In this document: piece by piece, positions 41,697 to 50,503 of the stretch
Position numbering within the stretch: position 1 is the stretch's first letter
How the letters are laid out: each line of letters begins with the position of its first letter
Assembly: GCA_013416455.1 (NCBI GenBank)
Contig: JACCES010000017.1
Location: forward strand, 1 to 64,000
Direction of reading: 5' to 3'
Length of the DNA: 64,000 bases
DNA from: Alcaligenaceae bacterium
GTDB lineage: Bacteria; Pseudomonadota; Gammaproteobacteria; Burkholderiales; Burkholderiaceae_B
Program-made: the position numbers and the translations under genes
Notes under the pieces: model-generated
Databases searched by the model: none
The model's input: the letters and a program-made list of their open reading frames with translations, nothing else
Told to the model about the DNA's origin: nothing

Positions 41697-42245
41697 TCAT
41701 GCCTTGCCGATGAAGGGCAGCATGCGCGCCAGTACCGTGTCTTTCTTGATGAAGTGATGCTGCAGGGCCGCGGCCACATGCCCTATGACCACCACAAGCA
41801 GCGTGTAGTTCAGTGTTACGTGTATGTCCCGCAGCAGCGCGCCGAGCGCAGCGTCCCTGGATACGAGATCCGGCAGGGGCAGAACGCCGAACCACACCAC
41901 GGGGACACCCTGCGCCGAGCTCATCAGCCAGCCGCTCACAGGGATGGCCAGCATGAGCACATAAAGCAGCCAGTGTCCGGCATGCGCGAGAAAGCGGGCC
42001 GCCGGCCCCATGGTGGTGGGCAGGTCGGGCACGCGATGCGTGAGCCGCCACGCCAGGCGGATGACGACCAGCGCCAGCAGGGATATCCCCGCCCACTTGT
42101 GCCAGGAATACAGCTTCAGTTTGTTGGGAGACAATGGCAGGCCTTCCATATAGAAGCCCAGCGCGAATGTACCCACCAGCCCGAGCGCCACCAACCAGTG
42201 CAGGAATATTGCCGTAGGGGTATAGCGTTGATTCATCGTTTGCAT
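41697..42245 (-). CDS. Cytochrome b561 family protein
   Basis: A 182-residue membrane protein with four hydrophobic segments. Histidine-bearing segments are RYTPTAIFLHWLVALGLVGTFALG and KLYSWHKWAGISLLALVVIRLAWRLTH. The rest is LARFLAHAGHWLLYVLMLAIPVSGWLM and VVIGHVAAALQHHFIKKDTVL. It binds b hemes and probably exchanges electrons with quinol. It heads the b561-yceI-yceI operon, a common pairing. Confidence 0.92.
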   Translation of the reverse strand: MQTMNQRYTPTAIFLHWLVALGLVGTFALGFYMEGLPLSPNKLKLYSWHKWAGISLLALVVIRLAWRLTHRVPDLPTTMGPAARFLAHAGHWLLYVLMLAIPVSGWLMSSAQGVPVVWFGVLPLPDLVSRDAALGALLRDIHVTLNYTLLVVVIGHVAAALQHHFIKKDTVLARMLPFIGKA

Positions 42246-42309
42246 CCAGGAAGGGCCGGGCGCTATTGCCGGAAAAGATTGTCGATCATGATTGTTTGAA
42301 GTTTATTAA

Positions 42310-42335
42310 AATTAAAAGTGGAGAAAAATCCACTT
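42310..42335 (-). terminator. Hairpin with T-rich tail
   Basis: AAGTGGA (42316-42322) pairs with TCCACTT (42329-42335); on the minus strand the stem is followed by TTAATTTTAAT. It lies between the LysR gene and the b561 operon, both on the minus strand, and may end the LysR transcript. Confidence 0.4.
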
Positions 42336-42379
42336 AAAAGACAATAACAATTCCATATTTGGAACAATAAGAAAGCACT

Positions 42380-42413
42380 GAAGAAGCTTCCGCCCAAGGG
42401 CCGGAGCTTCTTC
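42380..42413 (-). terminator. Hairpin downstream of the LysR gene
   Basis: GAAGAAGCTTCC and GGAGCTTCTTC form a stem of 11-12 pairs around a GC-rich loop, about 80 bases after the LysR stop on the minus strand. The tail after it is only moderately T-rich. Confidence 0.4.
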
Positions 42414-42492
42414 GCTACGAATTACAAGGAGCGCCCGCGGCGGCGCAGGGGCGCGGTCAGCCTGTGTTTGACCAAAGCATCGGCGATTGGTT

Positions 42493-43401
42493 TCATTCCG
42501 GATGCGGGGCCGGAGGCGATGGCGGGAAGCGCGCCACAAGGAATTCCACCAGGCTTTCCAGCTTGCGCGTCCGGCGGCGGTCGGGCGCGGTAAGAATATG
42601 CATGGGCCGGACCGAATGGCGCCATTCGGGCATGAGCGGAACGAGCAGGCCGTGGTCGATGTCCTGCTGCAAGAGCATGCGCGGCTGAAGAATGATGCCC
42701 AGCCCGGACAGGGCGGCCGCCCGCAGCGCGTGGCCCATATCGACGACGAGCGGGCCGCGTACTTCCACGCTCTGCCTTCCTTCGGGGCCCTCGAACACCC
42801 AATGATTGCGCGGCGCCCAGTGGGCGAAGCCCAGGCAGTCGTGCGCCGCCAGATCGGCGGGGTGGTGCGGCATGGGCCTTGCGGCGAGATACGAGGGCGC
42901 GGCGCACAGCACCATTTCATAGGGGCTGAGGGCCCGTGCGCGCAACGAGGTGTCGTTGAGGTCGCCGATACGGATGATGGCGTCGTAGCCTTCATCGACC
43001 AGATCGACCATGCGGTCGGTAATGGACAGGTCCACGGTGACTTCGGGATTGGCGCGCAGATAGTCGGGCAGGGCGGAGGCCAGACTGGTGCTGCCGAAGG
43101 TCACCGGCGCGTTCAGCCGCAGCAGGCCGCGTGGCAGGTTCTGGCTTTCGGCGGCGAGGTTTTCCGCGGCCTCGACTTCGGCCAGGACATTGCGGCAGCG
43201 TTCAAGAAAGAGGGTGCCGACATCGGTGAGGCTCTGGCGCCGGGTCGTCCGCCGTATCAGCGAGATCTGCAGCCTTTCTTCGAGGTGGCGGATGTGCTTG
43301 GCGACCATCGCCGGCGACATGTCCAGCTCGCCCGCCGCGCCGATGAAGGAACCCGCTTCGGCCACCTTGACGAAAACCTGCATGCTGGTCAGTCTGTCCA
43401 T
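42493..43401 (-). CDS. LysR family transcriptional regulator
   Basis: A 302-residue LysR protein: N-terminal helix-turn-helix (MQVFVKVAEAGSFIGAAGELDMSPAMVAKHIRHLEERL) followed by the periplasmic-binding-like effector domain. It belongs to the branch with the MDRLTSMQVF start. It diverges from the aldo/keto reductase gene and probably controls it together with the SDR behind. A palindrome TGTAC-AGT-GTACA lies in the shared promoter region. Confidence 0.9.
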   Translation of the reverse strand: MDRLTSMQVFVKVAEAGSFIGAAGELDMSPAMVAKHIRHLEERLQISLIRRTTRRQSLTDVGTLFLERCRNVLAEVEAAENLAAESQNLPRGLLRLNAPVTFGSTSLASALPDYLRANPEVTVDLSITDRMVDLVDEGYDAIIRIGDLNDTSLRARALSPYEMVLCAAPSYLAARPMPHHPADLAAHDCLGFAHWAPRNHWVFEGPEGRQSVEVRGPLVVDMGHALRAAALSGLGIILQPRMLLQQDIDHGLLVPLMPEWRHSVRPMHILTAPDRRRTRKLESLVEFLVARFPPSPPAPHPE

Positions 43402-43465
43402 GATTAAACACTGATGGTAGTTAATATAACAACAAGGACGCTATTTATTCTCTGCTGTGCGCCAA

Positions 43466-43478
43466 TGTACAGTGTACA
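43466..43478. promoter_or_regulatory. Palindrome in the LysR/aldo-keto reductase promoter region
   Basis: TGTAC-AGT-GTACA is a perfect dyad 45 bases before the aldo/keto reductase start and 65 from the LysR start. It is a plausible regulator site. Confidence 0.4.
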
Positions 43479-43523
43479 CAGTTGTGAATCTCAACCAACG
43501 GCCATCCACATGAGGAATGAAGA

Positions 43524-44474
43524 ATGTTGAAGAAAGCACTGGGCAATACGGGTATTTCGATTTCGCCGCTGGTCTTCGGCGGCAATGTTTTCGGCTGGAC
43601 GGCCGACAAGCAGCGCTCGTTCGAGCTTCTGGACCGTTATGTCGATGCGGGCTTCGAAGCCATCGATACCGCGGACGTCTATTCGGCCTGGGTTCCGGGC
43701 AACAAGGGCGGTGAATCGGAAACCATCATCGGCGAATGGATGAAGTCGCGCGGCGGCCGCGACAAGGTGGTGCTGATCACCAAAGTCGGCATGGAAATGG
43801 GGCCCGAACAGAAGGGCCTGTCCGCCGCATGGATAGAGCGCGCGGTGGAAGACTCCCTGCGCCGTCTGCAGACCGACCGCATCGACGTCTATTTTTCGCA
43901 TCGCTACGATGCCGACGTGCCCGTCCAGGAAACCCTGCAAGCTTACGAGCGCCTGATCAAGGCCGGCAAGGTGCGCGCCATCGGGGCTTCGAATTTTTCC
44001 GCGGAGCAACTTGCCGCGGCCTTGACGGCGGCCAGGGAAGAGGGCCTGCCGCGCTATGAAGTGCTGCAGCCGGAATACAACCTCTACGACCGCGCCAGCT
44101 ACGATGGTGCATTGCGCGACCTGGCCATGGCCGAGGGGCTGGGGGTGATCACCTATTACAGCCTGGCCAGCGGTTTTCTCAGCGGCAAGTACCGCAGCGC
44201 CGCCGATCTGGACAAAAGCCCGCGCGGTGGCGGTATCAAGGCCTATCTCGACGAGCGGGGGCTGCGCATTCTGGCCGCTCTCGACGAGCTTGCCGAGGCG
44301 CATGGCGCCGCTCAGGCCGAAATCGCGCTGGCCTGGCTGATTGCCCGCGAAGGCGTCACCGCTCCGATTGCCAGCGCCACCCGCCTGGATCAGCTCGAAA
44401 GCCTGATCCGGTCGACTCAACTTTCACTTTCCGGCGCCGACATCGCCCGGCTCGATCAAGCCAGCGCCGTCTGA
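43524..44474 (+). CDS. Aldo/keto reductase
   Basis: A 316-residue barrel enzyme: LKKALGNTGISISPLVFGGNVFGW at the start, the catalytic Asp-Tyr set in AIDTADVYSAW, Lys in VLITKVGMEMG, and His in YFSHRYDADVP. The C-terminal GVTAPIASATRLDQLESL binds NADP. Members reduce aldehydes and ketones. It is followed after 20 bases by an SDR and is probably controlled by the divergent LysR. Confidence 0.9.
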   Translation: MLKKALGNTGISISPLVFGGNVFGWTADKQRSFELLDRYVDAGFEAIDTADVYSAWVPGNKGGESETIIGEWMKSRGGRDKVVLITKVGMEMGPEQKGLSAAWIERAVEDSLRRLQTDRIDVYFSHRYDADVPVQETLQAYERLIKAGKVRAIGASNFSAEQLAAALTAAREEGLPRYEVLQPEYNLYDRASYDGALRDLAMAEGLGVITYYSLASGFLSGKYRSAADLDKSPRGGGIKAYLDERGLRILAALDELAEAHGAAQAEIALAWLIAREGVTAPIASATRLDQLESLIRSTQLSLSGADIARLDQASAV

Positions 44475-44494
44475 ATCCGGGACAAGGACCCATC

Positions 44495-45289
44495 ATGAAA
44501 ATCGATTTTGAAGGAAAAACCGCGATCATCACCGGCTCCACTTCCGGTATCGGGCTGGCCATCGCCCAAGGGCTGGCGGGCGCGGGCGCGCGGGTCGTCA
44601 TCACCGGGCGGACCCAGGCGGCGGTGGACAAGGCGGTGGCCGCCGTCAATGCCGGCGGCGTCAGCCACGAAGCAGCCGGGGTGGCCGCCGATCTCGCCAC
44701 GGCGGAGGGAGCGCGGAAGCTGATCGGCGCGCACCCGGAGGCCGATATCCTGGTGAACAACCTGGGCATCTACGAGGCCAAGCCCTTGCTGGAACTGGAC
44801 GATGCGGACTGGGAAAAGATATTCCAGGTCAATGTCATCAGCGCGGCGCGCCTTTCCAACCACTATGCCAAAGGCATGAAGCAGCGGGGCTGGGGCCGCC
44901 TGGTGTTCACTTCCAGCGAATCGGCCATCAACATCCCCGTCGAAATGGTGCACTATGGGGTCAGCAAGGCGGCGATGCAGGCCCTGGCGCGCGGCTATGC
45001 CAAGGACCTGGCGGCCACCGGCGTGACGGCCAATGCCATACTGCCCGGCCCCACCGCCACGGACAACGTCCAGGACTTTCTTGCGCCGATGGCGGCCGAG
45101 CGCGGCATCAGCGTCGATGAGATGGCCTCCCGTTTCGTCCAGGAAAAGCGTTCGTCGTCGTTGCTGCGGCGTTTTGCCAGGCCACAGGAAGTGGCCAACA
45201 TGGTCGTCTACGTCGCGTCGGAACAGGCCAGCGCCACCACCGGCGCGGCCTTGCGCGTGGAAGGCGGCATCGTCGAAACGCCGTTCTGA
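44495..45289 (+). CDS. SDR family oxidoreductase
   Basis: A 264-residue short-chain dehydrogenase with TGSTSGIGLAIAQGLAGAG, NNLGIYE, the catalytic Ser in FTSSESAIN and YGVSKAAMQALARG. It lacks the usual C-terminal DGG but has a GAALRVEGGIVE variant. It lies 20 bases after the aldo/keto reductase and is likely co-transcribed, so the pair may serve one carbonyl or alcohol route. Confidence 0.87.
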   Translation: MKIDFEGKTAIITGSTSGIGLAIAQGLAGAGARVVITGRTQAAVDKAVAAVNAGGVSHEAAGVAADLATAEGARKLIGAHPEADILVNNLGIYEAKPLLELDDADWEKIFQVNVISAARLSNHYAKGMKQRGWGRLVFTSSESAINIPVEMVHYGVSKAAMQALARGYAKDLAATGVTANAILPGPTATDNVQDFLAPMAAERGISVDEMASRFVQEKRSSSLLRRFARPQEVANMVVYVASEQASATTGAALRVEGGIVETPF

Positions 45290-45451
45290 TTTACCGCGTC
45301 CGATCGCCCCGCGAGGCGCCCCCGCCGCATATGTCCGGCGCGGGCGCCTTTCGCATTGGCCTTCCTTTGAGCGGCTGGGGTGTTACGGCACGCCGCTTGC
45401 ATGGCGGCTTGCGCCGCAGGCGCCCGATTCCAACGCCAAGGAGGTATCCCG

Positions 45452-45880
45452 ATGGCCGTCATTGTCGAACGCAGGTATTCCGAAGCGATTCATCCATTGC
45501 ACGCCGTGCTGCTGGCCGGCGCCTTGTCGCTGTTTCTCGCAGCGGCCCTGAGCGACCTGGCCTATGCCCGCACTCATGAGATCCAATGGACCAATTTCGC
45601 CGCCTGGCTGATTGCCGGCGGCCTGGTCTTCACCAGCATTGCCCTGATCTTTGTCATCGTCGATCTGTGCCGCGCACATCGGCGCGCACGCGGCATCGTC
45701 CTGTACGGGATATTGCTGCTGGCCATGTGGGTGGTGGCTTTCTTCAATGCCCTGATGCATGCCCGCGACGCCTGGGCGGCCATGCCCGACGGCCTGGTCA
45801 TGTCGGTGGTCACCGTGGTGATCGCCTGCGTGGCGACATGGCTGGGGTTTCACGCAGCGCGCATCGGAGGCACGAGATGA
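45452..45880 (+). CDS. DUF2231 domain membrane protein
   Basis: A 142-residue protein with four hydrophobic segments, starting AVIVERRYSEAIHPLHAVLLAGALSLFLAAALSDLAYART. The HP-H motif is typical of DUF2231. An AAGGAGGT ribosome-binding site stands eight bases before the ATG. Its stop overlaps the start of the sorbosone dehydrogenase-like gene (ATGA). The pair is common: a small heme-like membrane protein beside a periplasmic PQQ-type dehydrogenase, suggesting an electron-transfer role. Confidence 0.82.
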   Translation: MAVIVERRYSEAIHPLHAVLLAGALSLFLAAALSDLAYARTHEIQWTNFAAWLIAGGLVFTSIALIFVIVDLCRAHRRARGIVLYGILLLAMWVVAFFNALMHARDAWAAMPDGLVMSVVTVVIACVATWLGFHAARIGGTR

Positions 45881-47199
45881 AACACTCCCACCTGTTCACC
45901 CTGGCTTCACTGACCGTGCTGCTGGCCGCCTGCGGCGCGGAGCCCCAGCCTCTGCAGTACGGCGCCAACCCCGACCTGCCGGAGCCGAAGCGCGGGCTGC
46001 TGCCCAATATGACCGTTGCCAAGCCGGCGGAATGGGGAGACCGGCAGCCCACCGTGCCGGAAGGCTATGTCATCAGCGCCATTGCCACCGATCTGAAGAT
46101 CCCGCGCCAGACGCTGGTGCTGCCCAACGGGGACATCCTGGTGGCTGAAGGGCGGGGCGGCAACGCGCCCGCTCTGAAGCCCAAGGACGTGATAGCGGAC
46201 ATCATCAAGGCCAGGGGCACCAGTCCGGTGGAAGGCGGCGATCGCCTCACCCTGCTGCGCGACGCCGATGGCGACGGCGTCTATGAGCTGGCAACGGTCT
46301 TTGCCGACGACCTCAATGCCCCTTACGGGCTGGCGATGATCGGTGACACCATCTACGTCGCCAATCAGGACGAGCTGGTCAAGTTCGAATACGAGGAAGG
46401 ACAGACCCAGGCCGGCGGGCCGCCGGAAACCGTCACTGAACTGCCTTCCGCCATCAATCATCACTGGACCAAGGCGCTGACCGCCAGTGCGGATGGCCGC
46501 TATCTGTATGTCGGCATCGGTTCGAACAGCAATATCACCGAGCGCGGCATGACCGCGGAAGTGGATCGCGCCGTGGTGTGGCAGGTGGATGCCGAGACGG
46601 GGGCGCACAAAACATACGCCACCGGCCTGCGCAATCCGACCGCGCTGGCCATCCAGCCCGGAAGCGGCGAACTGTGGGCGGTGGTGAACGAGCGCGACGA
46701 GATCGGCCCCGACCTGGTTCCCGATTACCTGACTTTCGTGCAGGAAGGCGGCTTCTATGGCTGGCCCTACAGCTATTGGGGCCAGCACGTGGATGATCGC
46801 GTCCGGCCGCAGGACCCAGACAAGGTCGCTGCGGCGATCACGCCGGATTATGCGCTGGGTTCGCATGTCGCGGCGTTGGGCGTGGCTTTCTCGGACGGCG
46901 CGATGGGCGGGGAGTTTTCCGACGGTGTGTTCGTCGGCAAGCATGGCAGCTGGAACCGTGCCGAACCCGTGGGATACAAGGTGGTGTTCGTGCCATTCAG
47001 CGATGGCCGGCCATCCGGACCGCCGGTGGATTTCGTGGCCGGCTTCCGTGACGAGGACGGCACGACCCGTGGCCGCCCAGTCGGTGTGACCGTCGATCCG
47101 CGCGGTGCGCTCATCGTGGCGGACGACCTGTCGAACACGGTCTGGCGGGTGACGCGGGCGGAGGGCGGCCAGGCCCGGGCGCCATCGCCGCCCGGCTAG
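45877..47199 (+). CDS. Sorbosone dehydrogenase family lipoprotein (beta-propeller)
   Basis: A 440-residue exported protein with a lipobox (TVLLAAC) at about residue 19, so it is probably membrane-anchored in the periplasm. The rest is a six-bladed propeller of the L-sorbosone/glucose dehydrogenase family (LVLPNGDILVAEGRGG; GLRNPTALAIQPGSGELWAVVNERDEIG; GSHVAALGVAFSD; HGSWNRAEPVGYKVVFVPF). These oxidise sugars, likely with PQQ. It overlaps the DUF2231 gene by four bases. Confidence 0.87.
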   Translation: MKHSHLFTLASLTVLLAACGAEPQPLQYGANPDLPEPKRGLLPNMTVAKPAEWGDRQPTVPEGYVISAIATDLKIPRQTLVLPNGDILVAEGRGGNAPALKPKDVIADIIKARGTSPVEGGDRLTLLRDADGDGVYELATVFADDLNAPYGLAMIGDTIYVANQDELVKFEYEEGQTQAGGPPETVTELPSAINHHWTKALTASADGRYLYVGIGSNSNITERGMTAEVDRAVVWQVDAETGAHKTYATGLRNPTALAIQPGSGELWAVVNERDEIGPDLVPDYLTFVQEGGFYGWPYSYWGQHVDDRVRPQDPDKVAAAITPDYALGSHVAALGVAFSDGAMGGEFSDGVFVGKHGSWNRAEPVGYKVVFVPFSDGRPSGPPVDFVAGFRDEDGTTRGRPVGVTVDPRGALIVADDLSNTVWRVTRAEGGQARAPSPPG

Positions 47200-47417
47200 C
47201 CGTTGTATTCACGCCCCTGCCGTGGGGGCGCATGCCTTTTCGCCGGGAATCGCCGCCACCGTGGGGCGTGGCGCTGCTACCATATTGCCGGGGCGCGATG
47301 GAATGCCCTGGAAGATCCGGATGCAGCCCGTCTTTCCTGCCAAAGCCCGGGCGTTGCATATGAACATGAACCGGCCGGCCGTCCGTTGGATGGCCGGCCC
47401 GCCGCCGATATCCGACC

Positions 47418-48068
47418 ATGACCCAGCCTTCACAATCGTCCGTTTCAAATGCGCAGCCATTGCGGCTGCGCACTTCCCCCGCTTCGCCGTTCGGCCGCAA
47501 GGTCCGCATGTCCGCCGCGGCCATCGGCCTGGCTGATCGACTGAAGATCGAGCCGGCCGATACCGCCGATCCTCAGGACAGCCTGCGCCAGCAGAATCCC
47601 CTGGGGAAGATTCCGGTTTTGCTGCTCGATGATGGGCGGGCGCTGTACGACTCCAGAGTGATCGTGGAATTCCTGAACGATCAGGACGGCCGCTCCATCC
47701 TGATTCCATCGGGGGAAGGCCGCTACGCGGCCCTGATCCAGCAAGTGCTGGCCGATGGCATCCTGGATGCCGCCATTCTGCAGGTGTACGAAGGCCGCTA
47801 CCGCCCCGAACACAAGCATGAGCAGAGCTGGCTTGATTACCAGCGGGGCAAGGTGGACCGGGCCTTGGAGGCTTTCGGCAAGCAATTGCCGGCCCCCGGC
47901 GAGGGCGGCCCCCATATCGGTGAAATCGCCCTGGCGGCCGCGCTGGGCTACCTGGATTTCCGCTTTCAGGGCTACTGGCGCGACGCCCATCCCGGCCTGG
48001 TCGAATGGCTGGATGCCTTCGGGCAGCGCTTCCCCGCCTACGAGGCAACGGCGCCGGACGCCAAATGA
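47418..48068 (+). CDS. Glutathione S-transferase family protein
   Basis: A 216-residue GST: thioredoxin-like domain (LRTSPASPFGRKVRMSAAAIGL; QNPLGKIPVLLLDDGRALYDSRVIVEFLND) and an alpha-helical second domain. The Ser/Pro in SPASPFGRK is at the glutathione site. The substrate is unknown. It stands alone, convergent with a small monooxygenase-fold gene; an inverted repeat after the stop (AACGCCGGCCCGC/GGGCCGGCGTT) looks like its terminator. Confidence 0.85.
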   Translation: MTQPSQSSVSNAQPLRLRTSPASPFGRKVRMSAAAIGLADRLKIEPADTADPQDSLRQQNPLGKIPVLLLDDGRALYDSRVIVEFLNDQDGRSILIPSGEGRYAALIQQVLADGILDAAILQVYEGRYRPEHKHEQSWLDYQRGKVDRALEAFGKQLPAPGEGGPHIGEIALAAALGYLDFRFQGYWRDAHPGLVEWLDAFGQRFPAYEATAPDAK

Positions 48069-48078
48069 GTGAAGAACG

Positions 48079-48105
48079 CCGGCCCGCTGGGCCGGCGTTC
48101 TTCAC
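48079..48105 (+). terminator. Terminator hairpin after the GST gene
   Basis: AACGCCGGCCC and GGGCCGGCGTT pair perfectly with a three-base loop (GCT), just after the GST stop and before the convergent gene, followed by CTTC rather than a clear T-run. Confidence 0.5.
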
Positions 48106-48161
48106 CTCGCCGCTTGCGGGCGGCCACCATGCGGGCGCGCCTTCGGCGCCGCGGTGTCCTC

Positions 48162-48452
48162 TTACAGTTCTTCGAAATGCTCTACCATCGGCGGGCCGGC
48201 AAAGAAAGGCCCCACGATGGCGCGCCACTCGCCGAAAGCCGCGGACTCGCGGAAATCCTTGGTGTGGTTTTCCAGGGTTTCCCAGCGGACGACCAGCAGA
48301 TAGCGTTCCGGTGTTTCGATGCAGCGCTTGACCTTGTAATCGATAAAGCCCCTGGCCTTGGCGATCACGGTGGTGGCGCCACGCCGGATGGCTTCTTCAA
48401 AAGCTTCGCGCTGCCCGGGCACGATACGGATGTCGGCGACTTCATAAATCAT
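48162..48452 (-). CDS. Antibiotic biosynthesis monooxygenase (ABM) fold protein
   Basis: A 96-residue ferredoxin-like protein: IYEVADIRIVPGQREAFEEAIRRG, then GFIDYKVKRCIETPERYLLVVRWETLENHTKDFRES and FGEWRAIVGPFFAGPPMVEHFEEL, the pattern of YgiN/ABM proteins. Members act on quinones or use no cofactor. Its ATG overlaps the stop of the LysR gene upstream (ATGA), a tightly coupled arrangement. Confidence 0.85.
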   Translation of the reverse strand: MIYEVADIRIVPGQREAFEEAIRRGATTVIAKARGFIDYKVKRCIETPERYLLVVRWETLENHTKDFRESAAFGEWRAIVGPFFAGPPMVEHFEEL

Positions 48453-49393
48453 GAAGCGGGTCCTCCTTCAGGGTTGGTTGGGTGTTGGAATTCATCGGGC
48501 AGTGTATCGGCAAACGCCCGGGCCAGGTAGTCGATCATGACCCGCAGCTTGGCGGGCGGGCGGCGGTCGGCGGGATACAGCGCATGGATGCCGCCCAGCC
48601 CGACCGTCGGCTTGTCCAGCGGCAGCTCGACCAGTTCGCCCCGGTCCAGTGCTTCGCGGACGATGAAATCCGGTTGATAAATGATGCCTTGCCCCTTCAG
48701 CGATGCGGCCAGGAGGGCGTCCCCGTTATTGGCGAGCAGGTTGCCGCTGACCGGCACACGGAATTCCCCGCGGACGCCGAAGGCCCATTTCTTGTCATCC
48801 TGCCTGGACGACAGCGTATAGCTCAGGCAATTGTGCTGGGCCAGCTCGGCGACCCGGCGGGGTATGCCGCGGCGGTCCAGGTAGGCGGGGGCGGCGCAGA
48901 CCCGCATGACGCTGTCGCCCAGGCGCCGGGCCTGCAGGGGGCTGTCGGCCAGCCGGCCGATGCGGATGGCCAGATGCCAGTTGCCGGAAATGAGATCGAG
49001 GGTGGCGTCGCTCAGGCCGAGTTCCACCGTGACTTCGGGGTACTGGCGGCTGAACGCCGGGATCAGCGGCGCGACGAAGCGGCTGCCGAAGGAAAGCGGC
49101 ACATTCATGCGCAGCAGCCCGCTGGCCTTGATGCGCTGGGATGCCGCGGCGGCCTCGGCTTCGTCGATATCTGCCAATATGCGCAGGCAGGCTTCCAGAT
49201 AGTTGGCGCCGGTTTCGGTCAGGCTCAGGCGGCGGGTGCTGCGATGGAACAGTTTCACGCCCAGGCGGGCTTCCAGCGCGTTGACGTGTTTGGTCGCCAT
49301 CGCGGGCGACATGCCCAGATGGCGTGCCGCCGCCGACAGGCTGCCGGCGCTCGCGGCCCGGGCGAAGACTCTCATGCTGGTGACACGGTCCAC
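48449..49393 (-). CDS. LysR family transcriptional regulator
   Basis: A 314-residue LysR protein (MRVFARAASAGSLSAAARHLGMSPAMATKHVNALEARL as helix-turn-helix, then effector domain). The GTG at 49393 is taken as the start, since AGGA lies seven bases before it and the family begins here; the open frame extends 20 codons further. It diverges from the LigB-type dioxygenase gene and overlaps the ABM gene. Confidence 0.88.
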   Translation of the reverse strand: MDRVTSMRVFARAASAGSLSAAARHLGMSPAMATKHVNALEARLGVKLFHRSTRRLSLTETGANYLEACLRILADIDEAEAAAASQRIKASGLLRMNVPLSFGSRFVAPLIPAFSRQYPEVTVELGLSDATLDLISGNWHLAIRIGRLADSPLQARRLGDSVMRVCAAPAYLDRRGIPRRVAELAQHNCLSYTLSSRQDDKKWAFGVRGEFRVPVSGNLLANNGDALLAASLKGQGIIYQPDFIVREALDRGELVELPLDKPTVGLGGIHALYPADRRPPAKLRVMIDYLARAFADTLPDEFQHPTNPEGGPAS

Positions 49394-49450
49394 TTCAGTT
49401 CCTACTGATAGTATTAACTGTTGGTGAATTCTACTCTGTTCTCCATTTTT

Positions 49451-49480
49451 CATGATTGATTCATACTTGAATCATGATTG
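49451..49480. promoter_or_regulatory. Operator-like repeats between LysR and dioxygenase genes
   Basis: GATTCA-TACT-TGAATC (49458-49473) is a dyad, and CATGATTG occurs directly on both sides (49451-49458 and 49473-49480). This close to the dioxygenase start it is a plausible regulator site. ATCATGATTGTTT also occurs near 42286, upstream of the b561 operon. Confidence 0.4.
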
Positions 49481-49497
49481 TTTCAGGAGCGGACACA

Positions 49498-50331
49498 ATG
49501 ACTCGCAACGATTCCACACCTTCGGCCGGAACGGCGCGCATGCCGGTGCTGTACGTCCCCCACGGCGCGGGGCCCTGTTTCTTCATGGACTGGAATCCGG
49601 CCGACACCTGGCATGGGCTGGCGGATTTCCTGAAGGGCGTGGCGGGCACCCTGCCCAGCCGTCCCAAGGCCATCGTCCTGGTTTCGGGGCATTGGCTGGA
49701 GCCGCGGTTCAGCGTCACAGGCGGGGCCCGTCCCGAACTCATTTTCGACTATTACGGGTTTCCCCCGCATACCTACGAACTGACCTATCCGGCGCCGGGC
49801 GATCCAGGGCTTGCGCAGCGGGTGGCGGCATTGTTGGACGCCGGTGGGGCGCCCGCTCGCGTCGATGGCGAACGCGGCTTCGATCATGGTGTGTTCATTC
49901 CCTTGAAGCTGATGTTCCCCGAGGCGGACATTCCTGTGATCCAGCTCTCCTTGCGCCGCGACATGGACCCTCTTGCCCACCTGGAGGCGGGCCGGGCGCT
50001 TGCGCCGCTGCGCGATGAAGGCGTGCTCATCGTCGGCAGCGGCATGAGTTTCCACAACATGCGCGGCTATGGTGATACAAGGTATACACCTATTTCGGCC
50101 GATTTCGATAAATGGCTGACGGCGGCGGCCGGGAGCGGGCAGGCACAGCGCGATGCCCTGCTCGAAGACTGGACCCGGGCGCCCCATGCGCGCCAGTGCC
50201 ACCCTCCCGGCGGAGAGGAACACCTGATTCCGCTGCTGGTCGCGGCGGGCGCGGCGGCGGACTCCACGGGCCGCAAGGTCTACTCGGAAAAGCTCATGGA
50301 AACGACGATCTCGGCTTACCGTTTCGGCTGA
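49498..50331 (+). CDS. Extradiol ring-cleavage dioxygenase, LigB/DODA type
   Basis: A 277-residue class III extradiol-type protein: MPVLYVPHGAGPCFFMD (first metal His), IVLVSGHWLEPRFSVTGG (second His), FDHGVFIPLKLMFPEADIPVIQLSL (catalytic His), and VGSGMSFHNMRGY, then the C-terminal KVYSEKLMETTISAYRFG. This is the 4,5-DOPA dioxygenase/YgiD subgroup. The start at MTRND follows AGGAGCGG. The substrate is unknown. A cytochrome b gene follows. Confidence 0.88.
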   Translation: MTRNDSTPSAGTARMPVLYVPHGAGPCFFMDWNPADTWHGLADFLKGVAGTLPSRPKAIVLVSGHWLEPRFSVTGGARPELIFDYYGFPPHTYELTYPAPGDPGLAQRVAALLDAGGAPARVDGERGFDHGVFIPLKLMFPEADIPVIQLSLRRDMDPLAHLEAGRALAPLRDEGVLIVGSGMSFHNMRGYGDTRYTPISADFDKWLTAAAGSGQAQRDALLEDWTRAPHARQCHPPGGEEHLIPLLVAAGAAADSTGRKVYSEKLMETTISAYRFG

Positions 50332-50503
50332 TCGGGGTCGCCCCATATGAGTCGGACCAACTATATTGGCGCCGGAGGACATCATGCTCAAGGCGGGGCG
50401 GGCGGTGGAAATCCGTGAAAAGGCTTGCGCTTGGCGGCGGAGTCATCCGGCGGCAATGATAGTGAACGACGATGCTTTGTTTTCACACAGGAGAATGAAA
50501 CCC

